NCBI RefSeq assembly: GCF_013305725.1
Contig: NZ_CP047883.1
Coordinates: forward strand, 1,591,001-1,655,000
Direction of reading: 5' to 3'
Origin: Streptococcus mitis
GTDB taxonomy: Bacteria; Bacillota; Bacilli; Lactobacillales; Streptococcaceae
Length of the DNA stretch: 64,000 nucleotides
Part shown: one piece after another, positions 54,070-64,000 of the stretch
Layout of the letters: each line of letters starts with the position of its first letter
How positions within the stretch are numbered: position 1 is the first letter of the stretch
Made by a program: the position numbers and the translations under genes
Notes under the pieces: generated by a model
Database searches by the model: none
Told to the model about the DNA's origin: nothing
Seen by the model: only the letters and a program-made list of their open reading frames with translations

Positions 54070-54828
54070 TTAATTCATCAATACCAAGGCGACAGAAGTT
54101 CCCGCCCCTAAAGCAAGGGTAATGAGCAGGGATTCAAACATCTTACTCATACCAGAGTTTATGTGGTTGGTCATAATATCACGAACCGCATTGGTCAAGG
54201 CAATCCCTGGTACAAACGGCATGACTGCACCAGCTATAATCAAATCTGCCGTTGAAGGAAAACCTGTGTAGCGAGCCCAAAACTGGGCAATCATCCCAAA
54301 GACAAAGGCTCCAGCAAAGGCCGTCACAAAGGGAATTCGGATAAACTTCTCCACATAGAGGGAAAAGGCAAAACCAAATAAGGTAGCCACTCCTGCCCCA
54401 AGTGCGTCGTAGATATTTCCACTAAACATAATTGAAAAGAAAGGAGCACTAAAGGTCGCAGCCAAAGTTACCTGCAACTTAGTATAAGGAAGGGGCTGGG
54501 CTTGCAAGGCCTTTAATTGCTTGAAGGCTGTCTCTAAATCAATCTGCCCCCCAACCAGTTGACGAGAAATCTGGTTCACATCGCAGACTTTTTCAATGTT
54601 ATAAGAAGAGGAAGTCACGCGCTTCATACGCGAAATATTGGTATTTTCAATGGAGAAAAAGATTGCAGCAGGCATAGCCAAAACATTGCAATCCACAATC
54701 CCCTGTGAATGCGCAATACGGATCATGGTATCTTCTACACGATGAATCTCTGAGCCACTTTTGAGAAGAATGGTTCCAGCTAACATAATCACATCGATAA
54801 CGGCATTTAATTCTCTTGATTCTTCCAT
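54070..54828 (-). CDS. ThrE-type threonine/serine exporter, large subunit (DUF1212), 252 aa
   Basis: N-terminal soluble part (AGTILLKSGSEIHRVEDTMIRIA, characteristic of DUF1212), then about five membrane helices with GAVMPFVPGIALTNAVRDIM. AAGGAGG precedes ATG 54828. Together with the small subunit it covers the whole ThrE architecture. Confidence 0.87.
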   Translation of the reverse strand: MEESRELNAVIDVIMLAGTILLKSGSEIHRVEDTMIRIAHSQGIVDCNVLAMPAAIFFSIENTNISRMKRVTSSSYNIEKVCDVNQISRQLVGGQIDLETAFKQLKALQAQPLPYTKLQVTLAATFSAPFFSIMFSGNIYDALGAGVATLFGFAFSLYVEKFIRIPFVTAFAGAFVFGMIAQFWARYTGFPSTADLIIAGAVMPFVPGIALTNAVRDIMTNHINSGMSKMFESLLITLALGAGTSVALVLMN

Positions 54829-54883
54829 GCGTTCCTCCTTTTATCAACTCCTTCTATTCTATCACAAATCCGGACTCAAAAAA

Positions 54884-54913
54884 AATCTTTGCCATGAAAT
54901 CATGACAAAGATT
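54884..54913 (-). terminator. Terminator of the stkP operon
   Basis: AATCTTTG-CATGA pairs with TCATG-CAAAGATT with one mismatch and a two-base loop; on the - strand followed by T8. It ends just after the stkP stop. Confidence 0.85.
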
Positions 54914-54916
54914 CGT

Positions 54917-56830
54917 TTAATCACGAGAATTTTCGTGGTTTCCTTCACTATTTGGTTGACTCGGAGTAGGAACCGTTCCTTGTTGATTTCCTTGCTGGCC
55001 ACCTTGTTGATTCCCTTGATTTGGAGTAGTAGGTGAACCTTGGTTACCACGTTGAACTGACGTTGAAGAGGAACTTGATGGTGGTGTTTTGGGTTTATAA
55101 ATCGAAATTTTAATACGTGTGCTGGCTAAATCAATTTTTCCACCCGCTTTTGGAGTCTGATCCACAACATTTCCTTCTGCTGTTCCTTCAGGAGCGGTTG
55201 ACACTTCAACAACTTCAATATTAGCCTCTTTCACCCCAACAATTTGAATCAAATTATTTTTAGTGAATTCAAGACTTGAACCGATATAACCCGGCATAGT
55301 TACACTAGTTACCTTTTTAGCAACTGTTAAAACAATCGTACTAGCCTTTGATAAGTCATACGTAGTTCCTGCTGCTGGTGTTTGTCTTAGAACCGTTCCT
55401 GGTTCACTTTCGCTAGATTCTTCCTCTTCCATCTTAATGAGATTTTCAGGAACCTTCTTATCCTTAAGTTCAGCTACGACATCCGTATACTTGCGTCCGA
55501 CGTAATTGCTCAATTGGAAAGATTGCTTACCAGAAGAAACAATCAAATTGACCTTGGTTCCTTCTTTTCGGCCGCTACCAGCTTCTGGATCCGTTCGAAT
55601 AACACGTCCTTCTGCTACTGTATCACTAGCTTCTGATTTTTCTTCGCCTGCTTCGAAATTAGCTTTTTTAAGAGCTTCTTTAGCTTCAGCCACAGTTTGT
55701 CCGGCCACATTCGGAATGGAAATTGTTGCCGGTGTTCTAGAGAAAATCCAAATCAAAGAAGCAGCTACTAATAGAACACTTGCCAAAAGAATCAAATATC
55801 GAGCTTTAAACTTCCGCTTTTTCTTTAATTTTGGCGTAGGCGCATGCTCTTCGATCTGCGGAGTCACTTTCTTCACTTGAGGAGGTTCTTCTTGTACCGG
55901 AGCTTTAGGAATAGAAGTCAGCGTACTTTGTGGAACTTTAGGAAGAGTCTTGGTGTCCGCCTTCGTCGCATCGTCAAAGACTAACTTTGGTTCATTGCGA
56001 CGATTGTAAGATAAGCTGCTAGACAAATCCACATACATCTCAGCAACTGATTTGTAGCGATCTGTTAATTTCTTGGCAGTTGCCTTAATAACAACATTCT
56101 CTAAAGCCTGAGGCACAGATGGATTTTCAGCTATAACCGACGGCAGAGGTTTCTGGAAATGCTGGAGGGCGATGGTTACTGCACTATCCCCATCGTAAGG
56201 GATATGGCCAGTCAACATCTCATAGAAAATAATCCCCATGGCATAGATATCGCTCTGTACAGTCGCTTTAGAACCACGCGCCTGCTCTGGTGATAAATAA
56301 TGCACAGAACCTAGCATTGAGTTGGTCTGAGTTAGACTCGTCTCTGCAAAGGCTACTGCAATCCCAAAGTCTGTAACCTTGGCAGTCCCATCTGGTGTCA
56401 AAAGGATATTTTGCGGTTTTAAATCTCTGTGAACAATTCCTCGAGTATGGGCTAAGCGCATAGCCAAGAGGATTTGTCCCATGATTCGAATCGCTTCTTC
56501 ATTTGAAAGAGGGTGATGTTCCTTGATATAGCGTTTGAGGTCTAATCCAGCAACATATTCCATTGCGAGATACTGTTGTCCCTCTTCTTCACCGATATCT
56601 GTAATCCGAACGATATGAGGATGGTCCAAATCCGCCATGGCTCTCGCTTCCCGCTGGAAACGCGCCACAGCAATCGGATCTGTCTGGTAGTTGGTCCTCA
56701 GGACCTTCACTGCCACTTCTTCCCCGTCTAGAATCAAATCCTTGGCCAAGTAAACATCTGCCATGCCCCCTCGACCAATCTGTTTGATAATTCGATACCG
56801 CCCGGCAAAAATCTTGCCGATTTGGATCAT
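54917..56830 (-). CDS. stkP: Eukaryotic-type Ser/Thr kinase StkP with three PASTA repeats, 637 aa
   Basis: Membrane kinase coordinating cell-wall synthesis and division. The kinase domain (residues about 12-275) has [24 protein letters not shown] and KVTDFGIA. A juxtamembrane linker is followed by one membrane helix (about 345-365, [19 protein letters not shown]). Outside are three PASTA repeats: SIPNVAG..., QLSNYVG... and TMPGYIG.... A Ser-rich and then Gln/Gly/Asn-rich tail ends the protein. Pneumococcal StkP, from memory, has 659 aa and four PASTA units; here one internal unit is absent. It overlaps phpP by four bases (ATGA). Confidence 0.95.
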   Translation of the reverse strand: MIQIGKIFAGRYRIIKQIGRGGMADVYLAKDLILDGEEVAVKVLRTNYQTDPIAVARFQREARAMADLDHPHIVRITDIGEEEGQQYLAMEYVAGLDLKRYIKEHHPLSNEEAIRIMGQILLAMRLAHTRGIVHRDLKPQNILLTPDGTAKVTDFGIAVAFAETSLTQTNSMLGSVHYLSPEQARGSKATVQSDIYAMGIIFYEMLTGHIPYDGDSAVTIALQHFQKPLPSVIAENPSVPQALENVVIKATAKKLTDRYKSVAEMYVDLSSSLSYNRRNEPKLVFDDATKADTKTLPKVPQSTLTSIPKAPVQEEPPQVKKVTPQIEEHAPTPKLKKKRKFKARYLILLASVLLVAASLIWIFSRTPATISIPNVAGQTVAEAKEALKKANFEAGEEKSEASDTVAEGRVIRTDPEAGSGRKEGTKVNLIVSSGKQSFQLSNYVGRKYTDVVAELKDKKVPENLIKMEEEESSESEPGTVLRQTPAAGTTYDLSKASTIVLTVAKKVTSVTMPGYIGSSLEFTKNNLIQIVGVKEANIEVVEVSTAPEGTAEGNVVDQTPKAGGKIDLASTRIKISIYKPKTPPSSSSSTSVQRGNQGSPTTPNQGNQQGGQQGNQQGTVPTPSQPNSEGNHENSRD

Positions 56831-57567
56831 TCTGTCGCCTCCTCATTAACAGCAATAAGGGCAACTGTGATGTTGTCTAACCCACCTGCATTGTTTGCAA
56901 AACGGATCAAGGTTGCTGCCTTATCTGCCAAAGAAATATCGCTGGTTACGATATCATAGATTTCACTTCCTGAAATCATATTTGTCAATCCATCACTATT
57001 AAGTAAGAGATAGTCTCCTGACTCGAGGGTGATCATTCCGAAATCAGGCTGAATTTCGTCTTTTTGACCAATAGATTGAGTAATAATATTTTTCTGTGGG
57101 TGGCTAGCTGCTTCTTCAGGTGTCAATTGACCTGCCTTGAGCAATTCATTGACCAAGGAATGGTCGCTCGTTAACTGGTGGTATTGTTCTCCACGAATTA
57201 AACCGATACGAGAATCTCCAATGTGGGCATAAATAGCCTGATTATCAATAATAGCAACAGCCTCAAGGGTTGTTCCCATTCCTTTATAAGCTTCATCTTG
57301 TCCCAATTGGTTAATCTTTTGATTTTCAATCTCAAGGTTGTTAGCAAACCATTCACGCACTTCATTAACAGTATCAATTTGAGTATCTACCCAAGCTACA
57401 CCCAGGTCTGTTACCGCCATTTCACTAGCGATATTTCCCGCGCGATGACCTCCCATCCCATCAGCTAGGATAATCATTGGACGCCCTGCACGATTAATAA
57501 AATGGTTGACATAGTCTTGGTTATTTGTTCGTTTCTGACCAACATCTGTTAATAATGAAATTTCCAT
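56827..57567 (-). CDS. phpP: PP2C-type phosphatase PhpP, 246 aa
   Basis: Mn-dependent protein phosphatase that reverses StkP phosphorylation. PPM motifs: [40 protein letters not shown] and DNITVALI with metal-binding Asp residues. Cytoplasmic. The ATGA overlap with stkP gives stoichiometric expression. Confidence 0.95.
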   Translation of the reverse strand: MEISLLTDVGQKRTNNQDYVNHFINRAGRPMIILADGMGGHRAGNIASEMAVTDLGVAWVDTQIDTVNEVREWFANNLEIENQKINQLGQDEAYKGMGTTLEAVAIIDNQAIYAHIGDSRIGLIRGEQYHQLTSDHSLVNELLKAGQLTPEEAASHPQKNIITQSIGQKDEIQPDFGMITLESGDYLLLNSDGLTNMISGSEIYDIVTSDISLADKAATLIRFANNAGGLDNITVALIAVNEEATE

Positions 57568-57581
57568 GTGTTAGTTCCTTC

Positions 57582-58895
57582 CTAATCCGATATCTTGCGA
57601 AATTGACTGATGAAGAATCCATCACTTCCATACAATTCAGGTGTGATGAGGATACAGCCATCTTTCATGATATCCTTACATTCATGTTCTAGTGTTACCT
57701 GCTCAAATTCAGGATGACTTTCTAAAAATGCCTGTACGACTTGAAAGTTCTCCTCTGAGACAATAGTACAGGTACTATAAGTTATTATACCACCTTTGCG
57801 TAGTGTTTGACAAACACTACCTAATATTTCTAGCTGAATTTCCTGCAAAGACGCGAAATCTGCCGTTTCTTTATTGTATTTGATGTCTGGCTTGCGGCGC
57901 AGAAGACCGATTCCTGAACAGGGAGCATCTACCAAAATCTTATCAAATGAATCCTGACCAAAAAACTCATGTACCTTTCTGGCATCCAATTTTTGCGTTT
58001 GAATCCGATCTGCAACCCCTAGACGTTGGGCGTTTTCTTGAATTAAGTCCAACTTATGGTCGTACAAGTCCAGAGCAGTAACCTGACCTGTCGTGAGATA
58101 AGAGGCTATATGAGCTGTTTTTCCACCCGGAGCCGCACAGGCATCTAGAACCTGCTCATCACCTTGTAAATCAAGCGTCGGAGCAACCAGCTGACTGGAC
58201 TCGTCTTGAATGGTAATAGCTCCCTCTGAAAATAGGTCATGTCCCGCAAAGTGGCCTTGCTCCTTAACCAGACCAGAAGGAGACAAGGACGAATCACTGG
58301 CCTCCAACAAGGCTTTGATTTCCTCTTTTCGTCCTAGATCTGTTACACGAATGCTGGCCTTGTTGCGCACCAAAAGACTTTCAAAGATAGCTTGCGCTCG
58401 CTCTTCTCCGTATTCTTCCTTGAGCTTGGCAACTAGCCAAACAGGTAGAGAATAGGCAATGGAATCACGTTTGCTTTTTCGTTTGATACTGGCAATATCT
58501 GGCCAGCCTTCACGCAGGATACGACGAAGGACGGCATTGACCAATTTTTCACTGCCCTTTTTACGGACTTTGGCCAGTTCCACTGCTTCATTAACCACAG
58601 CATGGTCTGGAATCTTATCCAGATAGCGAAGCTGGTAGGCACTCATAAGAAGAAGGACATAAAGCCAACTGTCTAACTGGTCTCTGTCTTCGATAAAGTG
58701 GGATAGGTACCATTCCAGAGTCAGTTTACGGGCTACTGTTCCATAGACCAGCTCGGTTACCAAACCCTTGTCTGCTACAGAAAGTTGACTTCCCTTGAGA
58801 TGCTTATTTAAGGCGATATTTGAGTATGCTTGATTAATAAAAACATCCTCTAATACTGCTAGGGCTAAACTTCTAGCTGTTTCTACTTTAATCAC
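57582..58895 (-). CDS. rsmB: 16S rRNA m5C967 methyltransferase RsmB, 437 aa
   Basis: SAM-dependent RNA methyltransferase. The N-terminal NusB-like domain is followed by the Sun/RsmB catalytic domain: [15 protein letters not shown] (SAM loop), [16 protein letters not shown] (TCxx-type Cys) and [11 protein letters not shown] (nucleophile Cys). The start is non-ATG: GTG 58895 is nine bases from AGGAG and yields the family length; TTG 58898 is the alternative. It overlaps the fmt end by eight bases. Confidence 0.92.
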   Translation of the reverse strand: MIKVETARSLALAVLEDVFINQAYSNIALNKHLKGSQLSVADKGLVTELVYGTVARKLTLEWYLSHFIEDRDQLDSWLYVLLLMSAYQLRYLDKIPDHAVVNEAVELAKVRKKGSEKLVNAVLRRILREGWPDIASIKRKSKRDSIAYSLPVWLVAKLKEEYGEERAQAIFESLLVRNKASIRVTDLGRKEEIKALLEASDSSLSPSGLVKEQGHFAGHDLFSEGAITIQDESSQLVAPTLDLQGDEQVLDACAAPGGKTAHIASYLTTGQVTALDLYDHKLDLIQENAQRLGVADRIQTQKLDARKVHEFFGQDSFDKILVDAPCSGIGLLRRKPDIKYNKETADFASLQEIQLEILGSVCQTLRKGGIITYSTCTIVSEENFQVVQAFLESHPEFEQVTLEHECKDIMKDGCILITPELYGSDGFFISQFRKISD

Positions 58896-59823
58896 CAAAT
58901 CGTTCTCCTACAGTCAATGTACGTCCAACACCGTTGAGGAAGGAAGCAATGTCCATCTTAGGCTTACCAGCTGGCTGCACTTGTTTGAGAGACAAAGCTC
59001 CTTCAGCCGTTGCGACAATCAATTCTTTCTTGCCGATAGAGAGGATTTCACCTGGATTTCCCTTACCTTCCACTAGTAGTGCTTCATAAATCTTAAAGCG
59101 GTCGCCCTTAAGGAAAGTATGGGCAACAGGCCAGGGGTTCATCCCACGGATCTGGTTAAAGAGTTGACGATTGCTTTTAGTCCAATCTAGTTTTTCTTCT
59201 TCTGGCTTGATATTTGGCGAGAAAGTAACCTGACTTGGATCCTGTGGTTCAGGTTTGATGTCACCAGCAATGTAGGCAGGCAAAGTATCCAAAAGCAAAT
59301 CACGACCAACTAGCGCCAATTTCTCAAACAAGGTGCCGACATTATCCTCATCCGTGATAGGAATACTGCGACGAGAAATCATATCCCCTGCATCCATTTC
59401 CTTAACCATTTCCATGATGGTCACACCAGCTTCCTCATCCCCTTGAATCAAGGCATAATGGATAGGCGCACCACCTCGGTGTTTTGGAAGAAGGGAGGCG
59501 TGAACATTGACCGCAAAGTCCATGCTATCAAGGAGTTTACTTGGTAGAAACTGCCCAAAAGCAGCAGTCACAATTCCATCCGCTCCTAGCTTCATAAGAG
59601 CTTCCATCTCTGGACTTCCAGATAGTTTTTCAGGTTGGTAGATAGGAAGTCCTGCTTCCTTGGCAGCCTGCTTGACTGGAGTTTCTTGGATAACTTTTTT
59701 ACGTCCGACAGCACGGTCTGGCTGGGTCACAACGGCTAGAATTTCGTAACGGTCATCTGTCAAAAGTCCTTTTAAGACTGTTGCTGAAAAGTCGGGGGTC
59801 CCCATAAAGATTAATTTTGTCAT
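58888..59823 (-). CDS. fmt: Methionyl-tRNA formyltransferase, 311 aa
   Basis: Formylates initiator Met-tRNA. The catalytic domain has [28 protein letters not shown] (His/Asn) and EMDAGDMI (Asp). The C-terminal OB-fold begins about residue 205 (NPWPVAHTF). It lies 12 nt downstream of priA and overlaps rsmB. Confidence 0.96.
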   Translation of the reverse strand: MTKLIFMGTPDFSATVLKGLLTDDRYEILAVVTQPDRAVGRKKVIQETPVKQAAKEAGLPIYQPEKLSGSPEMEALMKLGADGIVTAAFGQFLPSKLLDSMDFAVNVHASLLPKHRGGAPIHYALIQGDEEAGVTIMEMVKEMDAGDMISRRSIPITDEDNVGTLFEKLALVGRDLLLDTLPAYIAGDIKPEPQDPSQVTFSPNIKPEEEKLDWTKSNRQLFNQIRGMNPWPVAHTFLKGDRFKIYEALLVEGKGNPGEILSIGKKELIVATAEGALSLKQVQPAGKPKMDIASFLNGVGRTLTVGERFGD

Positions 59824-59835
59824 ATCTTCTCCTTC

Positions 59836-62232
59836 TTATAAAAATTGCTGCGGCTCATGGTCAATGCTAAGACGGAGCTCACTATTTTCCCGTTCTTGAG
59901 TCAAGGCCAAGACCTGGTTGAGGGTCGGCCCCAGCTCATCTTCTAAACGGTATTTAATTAAAATTTGGTAATGATAGAGGTTGTGGGTACGAGCAATGGG
60001 TTTTGGCGTCGGCCCAAGGATGTTACTGGTTTCAGACAGGCCTGAGCGCAAAATGTTCATAACTTCATAGGCACGTTTGACCACCTCTTCTTCTTTCTTG
60101 TGAGAAAGGGTAATGCCAATGGTGAAATAGTAAGGTGGATAACCTAGTTGGCGTCTGATTCCCATTTCATAGGCATAAAATCCTTCGTAATCCTGTTCCT
60201 TGGCAAATCGAATAGCATAGTGCTCAGAATTGTAAGACTGGATCAATACCTGCCCAGCTTTTTCCGCACGACCTGCACGGCCTGCCACCTGAGTCAAGAG
60301 CTGGAAGGTTCTCTCAGAAGAACGGAAATCTGGTAGATTCAATGCCGTATCCGCATTGAGCACTCCGACTAGGGTTACATTGGGAAAATCCAAACCCTTT
60401 GCAATCATCTGAGTACCTAGTAAAATATCCGCTTCCCCTCGTCCAAACTGGTCAAGCAGAGCTTGATGGCTACCTTTCTTACGAGTCGTGTCCACATCCA
60501 TCCGCAAAATGCGGGCCTGCGGAAAGAGTTCTGTCAGCTCGTCATAAGCCTTCTGTGTCCCCGTCCCGTAGTAACGAATACTGCGACTCTTACAGTTAGG
60601 GCAAACATGAGGAATGTCCTTAGAAAAACCACAATAATGGCAGTTCATGGTCTTAGTATCCATGTGCAGAGTGAGAGAAATGTCACAGTTGGGACAAGTA
60701 TCAACGGTCCCACACTCCCGACACATGACAAAGCTAGAATAGCCACGACGATTGAGCATGAGAACTACCTGCTCTTTTTTAGACAGACGGTCTTGAATAG
60801 CTTCTAGCAAGGGAGGCGTAAAGTTTGACGTCTCATTTTGTCCGATATAGTCTCGAAAGTCAATCACTTGAACCTCTGGGATTGTAGCCAAAGGATTGGC
60901 ACGTTGTGTTAGACGTAAGTGTTGATAGACGCCTTTGCCAGCTCGCGCCCGGCTCTCTAAGCTCGGCGTTGCAGACCCAAGCACCAGAGCCGCTTGATTG
61001 TATTGGGCCCGTAAAATAGCTACCTCTCTGGCATGATAACGGGGATTGCTGTCCTGCTTATAAGTCGCTTCATGCTCTTCATCGATAATCATGACACCTA
61101 GATTTTTCAGCGGAGCAAAGATGGCAGATCTGGCACCCACAACAACTTGAGCATCGCCACGTTCCACCTTGCGCCATTCATCATACTTTTCACCATTGGA
61201 TAGGCCTGAGTGAAGAATGGCCACCTTGTCCCCAAAACGTGCTATAAAACGCTCCGTCATTTGCGGAGTCAAGGAAATCTCAGGCACCAGCAAAATGGCT
61301 GTCTTGCCCTTGTCTAAGGCCCCTTGGATAATCTGCAAGTAAACCTCGGTCTTCCCACTCCCTGTAATCCCTTGAAGGAGGAAGGGAGGCTGATGACTGC
61401 CAATCGCACTCACAACCGCATCACGCGCCTGCCTTTGCTCTGGATTCAACTCCAAAGGCCGACTTACCTCAATGCCTTCAAAATAAGCAGCCGAGCGTTG
61501 AACTTCCTTTTGGACTATGGTCACAGCACCTTGTTCCACAAAGAAGTTGACTTGCTCCCGCGAATAGGACTCTAACAAACTAGCCAAGGAAGCACTCTCA
61601 GGATGAGACAACAAATAGTCTCTCAATTCCAACTTTTTCTTGGCGCGTGCAGAAATCTCAACACCTTCTAATCGAGCAAGATTCACCTCATACCAAGACT
61701 GGGTCTTGACCTTCTTTTGATCAATCGCCTGATATTCTAGACCAAGCAGGCCTTTTCTAGTCAAACGCATCATTTCAGCTTGCTTACCTAAATCTAGAGA
61801 AGAAAAGGCAAGCGAATCTTCTGAACCAAACAAGCGCTCTCGGTCTTCCTGACTCAGACCTGCCAGAGGATAGAGAATCTTGTCATAGCTGGAGTTCAGA
61901 AATCCTGGTAACATAGCCTTGAGGATGGAGATTTTATAGGAGAAGACGGACTTGCGGAGCTCTTCAGCTAGCCAGAGTTGTTCTTGCGTGAGAACAGGAG
62001 AAAAATCCAGCACCTCTGCAATATCTTTTAAATCCTGCTCCATCTCTCCTTCGTCTGATTGAGACTCCAAACCAAGAACAATCCCTTGAATCAGGCGATT
62101 GCCCTTACCAAAAGGCACATGAACCCGCATCCCAACTTCCAGCATTCCCAGAAACTCCTCAGGAATCCTGTAACTATAGGGCTGGTCCGTCTGCATCAAG
62201 GGCACATCTACAATAATCTTGGCTATAGCCAT
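59836..62232 (-). CDS. priA: Primosomal replication helicase PriA, 798 aa
   Basis: Restarts stalled forks by loading the replisome. The N-terminal 3'-DNA-binding domain (VDVPLMQTDQPYSYRIPE) precedes the helicase: Walker A GITGSGKTEVY, DEEH in MIIDEEHEATYKQ, motif LGSATPSLE. A zinc region has CRECG, CPNC, CHYCG and CPNCKS Cys pairs, and motif VI is TQVAGRAGRAEK. Complete. Confidence 0.96.
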   Translation of the reverse strand: MAIAKIIVDVPLMQTDQPYSYRIPEEFLGMLEVGMRVHVPFGKGNRLIQGIVLGLESQSDEGEMEQDLKDIAEVLDFSPVLTQEQLWLAEELRKSVFSYKISILKAMLPGFLNSSYDKILYPLAGLSQEDRERLFGSEDSLAFSSLDLGKQAEMMRLTRKGLLGLEYQAIDQKKVKTQSWYEVNLARLEGVEISARAKKKLELRDYLLSHPESASLASLLESYSREQVNFFVEQGAVTIVQKEVQRSAAYFEGIEVSRPLELNPEQRQARDAVVSAIGSHQPPFLLQGITGSGKTEVYLQIIQGALDKGKTAILLVPEISLTPQMTERFIARFGDKVAILHSGLSNGEKYDEWRKVERGDAQVVVGARSAIFAPLKNLGVMIIDEEHEATYKQDSNPRYHAREVAILRAQYNQAALVLGSATPSLESRARAGKGVYQHLRLTQRANPLATIPEVQVIDFRDYIGQNETSNFTPPLLEAIQDRLSKKEQVVLMLNRRGYSSFVMCRECGTVDTCPNCDISLTLHMDTKTMNCHYCGFSKDIPHVCPNCKSRSIRYYGTGTQKAYDELTELFPQARILRMDVDTTRKKGSHQALLDQFGRGEADILLGTQMIAKGLDFPNVTLVGVLNADTALNLPDFRSSERTFQLLTQVAGRAGRAEKAGQVLIQSYNSEHYAIRFAKEQDYEGFYAYEMGIRRQLGYPPYYFTIGITLSHKKEEEVVKRAYEVMNILRSGLSETSNILGPTPKPIARTHNLYHYQILIKYRLEDELGPTLNQVLALTQERENSELRLSIDHEPQQFL

Positions 62233-62297
62233 CTTCTCACCGCCTCCTTGTCAGTACATTCTTGCAATAGAAAAAATAAGATTGAGTCCCCCCAACC

Positions 62298-62612
62298 TTA
62301 AATTTTTTCACCATCTTCTTTTTCTTTAGCGATTTGCTCTTTGATTTTCTTTTCTTCTTCTTCTTTGCGACGTTTTTCTTCTTCGATACGGCGACGCACT
62401 GCTTCACGTTTTCCTTCTGGATCTGGGTGAATTGTTACGTTTCCTGATTCGATTTCTTCTAAAGCGCGAAGAGTTGATTTTTCAGACTTGAAACCTTGAG
62501 TTGCTGGCGCACCTGCTTCCAATTCGTGGGCACGTTTTGCTTCCAAGATTACGAGTGAATATTTTGATGGAACCTTGTCGAGCAAGGTATCAATAGAGGG
62601 TTTTAACATCAT
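62298..62612 (-). CDS. rpoZ: RNA polymerase omega subunit, 104 aa
   Basis: Small subunit assisting beta-prime assembly. [18 protein letters not shown] and [14 protein letters not shown] are the conserved omega N-terminus. The C-terminal half is a highly charged Glu/Lys helix ([13 protein letters not shown]) typical of streptococci. It lies 24 nt after gmk and 65 nt before priA. Confidence 0.93.
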
Positions 62613-62636
62613 TTTCTTGTACCTATTTTCTAAATT

Positions 62637-63278
<642 letters not shown>

Positions 63279-63362
63279 TCAGTCTGTGAAATAACATTTC
63301 TCTAGAATAATGGCAAAAAGCCAGATTATCCTTTACAGTCTTTCTATCTAGTGTAACAAAAA

Positions 63363-63383
63363 AGCAGTAATTTTTCAACTGCT
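63363..63383 (-). terminator. Terminator of rny
   Basis: AGCAGT (63363-63368) pairs with ACTGCT (63378-63383); on the - strand followed by a T run. Confidence 0.8.
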
Positions 63384-63392
63384 CTTTCTTAT

Positions 63393-64000
63393 TTATTTAG
63401 CATAATCTACTGCACGCAGCTCGCGAATCACGGTTACCTTGATATTTCCTGGGTAATCGAGATTGTTTTCAATTTTCTCACGAACTTTGTGAGCCAAGAT
63501 TGTGACTTTGTCGTCCTTGATTTGTCCTGGATTGACCATGATGCGGATTTCACGTCCTGCTTGAAGGGCAAAGCTATTTTGTACCCCTTCAAAGCCGTTA
63601 GCAATTTCTTCCAAATCATGAAGACGCTTGATGTAGCTTTCAAGAGACTCACTACGAGCACCTGGACGGGCTGCGCTCAAGGCATCTGCTGCAGCGACGA
63701 TAACTGCAATGACGCTCTCAGCTTCAACATCTCCGTGGTGACTAGCAATCGTATTGACCACAACTGGATGCTCCTTGTACTTACGTGCCAGTTCCATACC
63801 GATTTCAACGTGGCTACCCTCAACCTCACGGTCAATGGCTTTTCCGATATCGTGAAGGAATCCAGCACGACGGGCAAGAGCCGCATTTTCACCAAGTTCG
63901 CTCGCCATGATGCCAGCCAACTTAGCAACTTCAATCGAATGGCGCAAGACATTTTGTCCATATGAAGTACGGAACTGCAAGCGACCCATGATTTTCATCA
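63393..64000 (-). CDS. rny: Ribonuclease Y, C-terminal part (5' end beyond window)
   Basis: The C-terminal 202 residues of RNase Y, the membrane-associated endoribonuclease that starts mRNA decay. The HD domain is present: [21 protein letters not shown] (metal HD) and IASHHGD. The family C-terminus [20 protein letters not shown] is complete. The KH domain and N-terminal helix lie beyond base 64000. The first in-frame ATG shown at 63998 is internal. Confidence 0.94.
   Translation of the reverse strand, partial: MKIMGRLQFRTSYGQNVLRHSIEVAKLAGIMASELGENAALARRAGFLHDIGKAIDREVEGSHVEIGMELARKYKEHPVVVNTIASHHGDVEAESVIAVIVAAADALSAARPGARSESLESYIKRLHDLEEIANGFEGVQNSFALQAGREIRIMVNPGQIKDDKVTILAHKVREKIENNLDYPGNIKVTVIRELRAVDYAK

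Overview
The window looks like a chromosome segment of a mitis-group Streptococcus (S. mitis / S. oralis / S. infantis type, close to S. pneumoniae). Three things support this: low GC; nearly all proteins recognisable as pneumococcal housekeeping orthologues (psaBCA-tpx-psaR, relA-dtd, msmK, cysS, pnp, metEF, scrKAB-R, mvaAS, stkP-phpP, priA, gmk); and three BOX elements of the boxA-boxC type. Gene order differs in places from the pneumococcal order I remember (relA directly beside msmK; a defence cluster next to metE), so it is probably not S. pneumoniae itself.

Layout. 1-216: 3' end of an unrecognised gene. 307-8781 (-): a giant 2824-aa LPXTG fibrillar adhesin of CshA type, with 12 CshA-like repeats and 10 exact-length 150-bp MucBP-like repeats. 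9495-18897: a metallo-hydrolase, a lipoprotein, the endopeptidase PepO, the manganese transporter PsaBCA with Tpx and its regulator PsaR, a PnuC-type vitamin transporter and two paralogous small membrane proteins. 18936-30184 (-): dtd-relA, msmK, then pnp-cysE-GNAT and RibD-like-cysS-mrnC-PucR. 30636-33854 (-): metE-metF under a perfect MET-box.

34099-43012 is the accessory part: two small DNA-repair-like genes, a decayed Fic fragment, an intact Fic gene, then a tight leftward operon abiH-like / hsdS / kwaA / kwaB / hsdM. It joins a type I methyltransferase and specificity subunit to a Kiwa-like pair and an AbiH-like protein. No hsdR is present. The AbiH-like protein carries a leucine-rich middle and a C-terminal domain that reminds me of the HsdR C-terminus. 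This is the most novel candidate in the window. The genes from kwaB to abiH are visibly more AT-rich than the flanks.

43066-64000 returns to core: a DUF6261-like gene, a BOX plus a degenerate 42-bp repeat array, a TVP38-type membrane protein, the sucrose locus (scrK, scrA divergent from scrB-scrR, with three operator-like sites), the mevalonate genes mvaS-mvaA, a split ThrE-type exporter, and the gmk-rpoZ-priA-fmt-rsmB-phpP-stkP operon. StkP has three PASTA repeats where pneumococcal StkP has four. The 3' part of rny closes the window. I saw no tRNA, rRNA, CRISPR array, intact insertion sequence or prophage. All names are from sequence reading and memory; no search was run.
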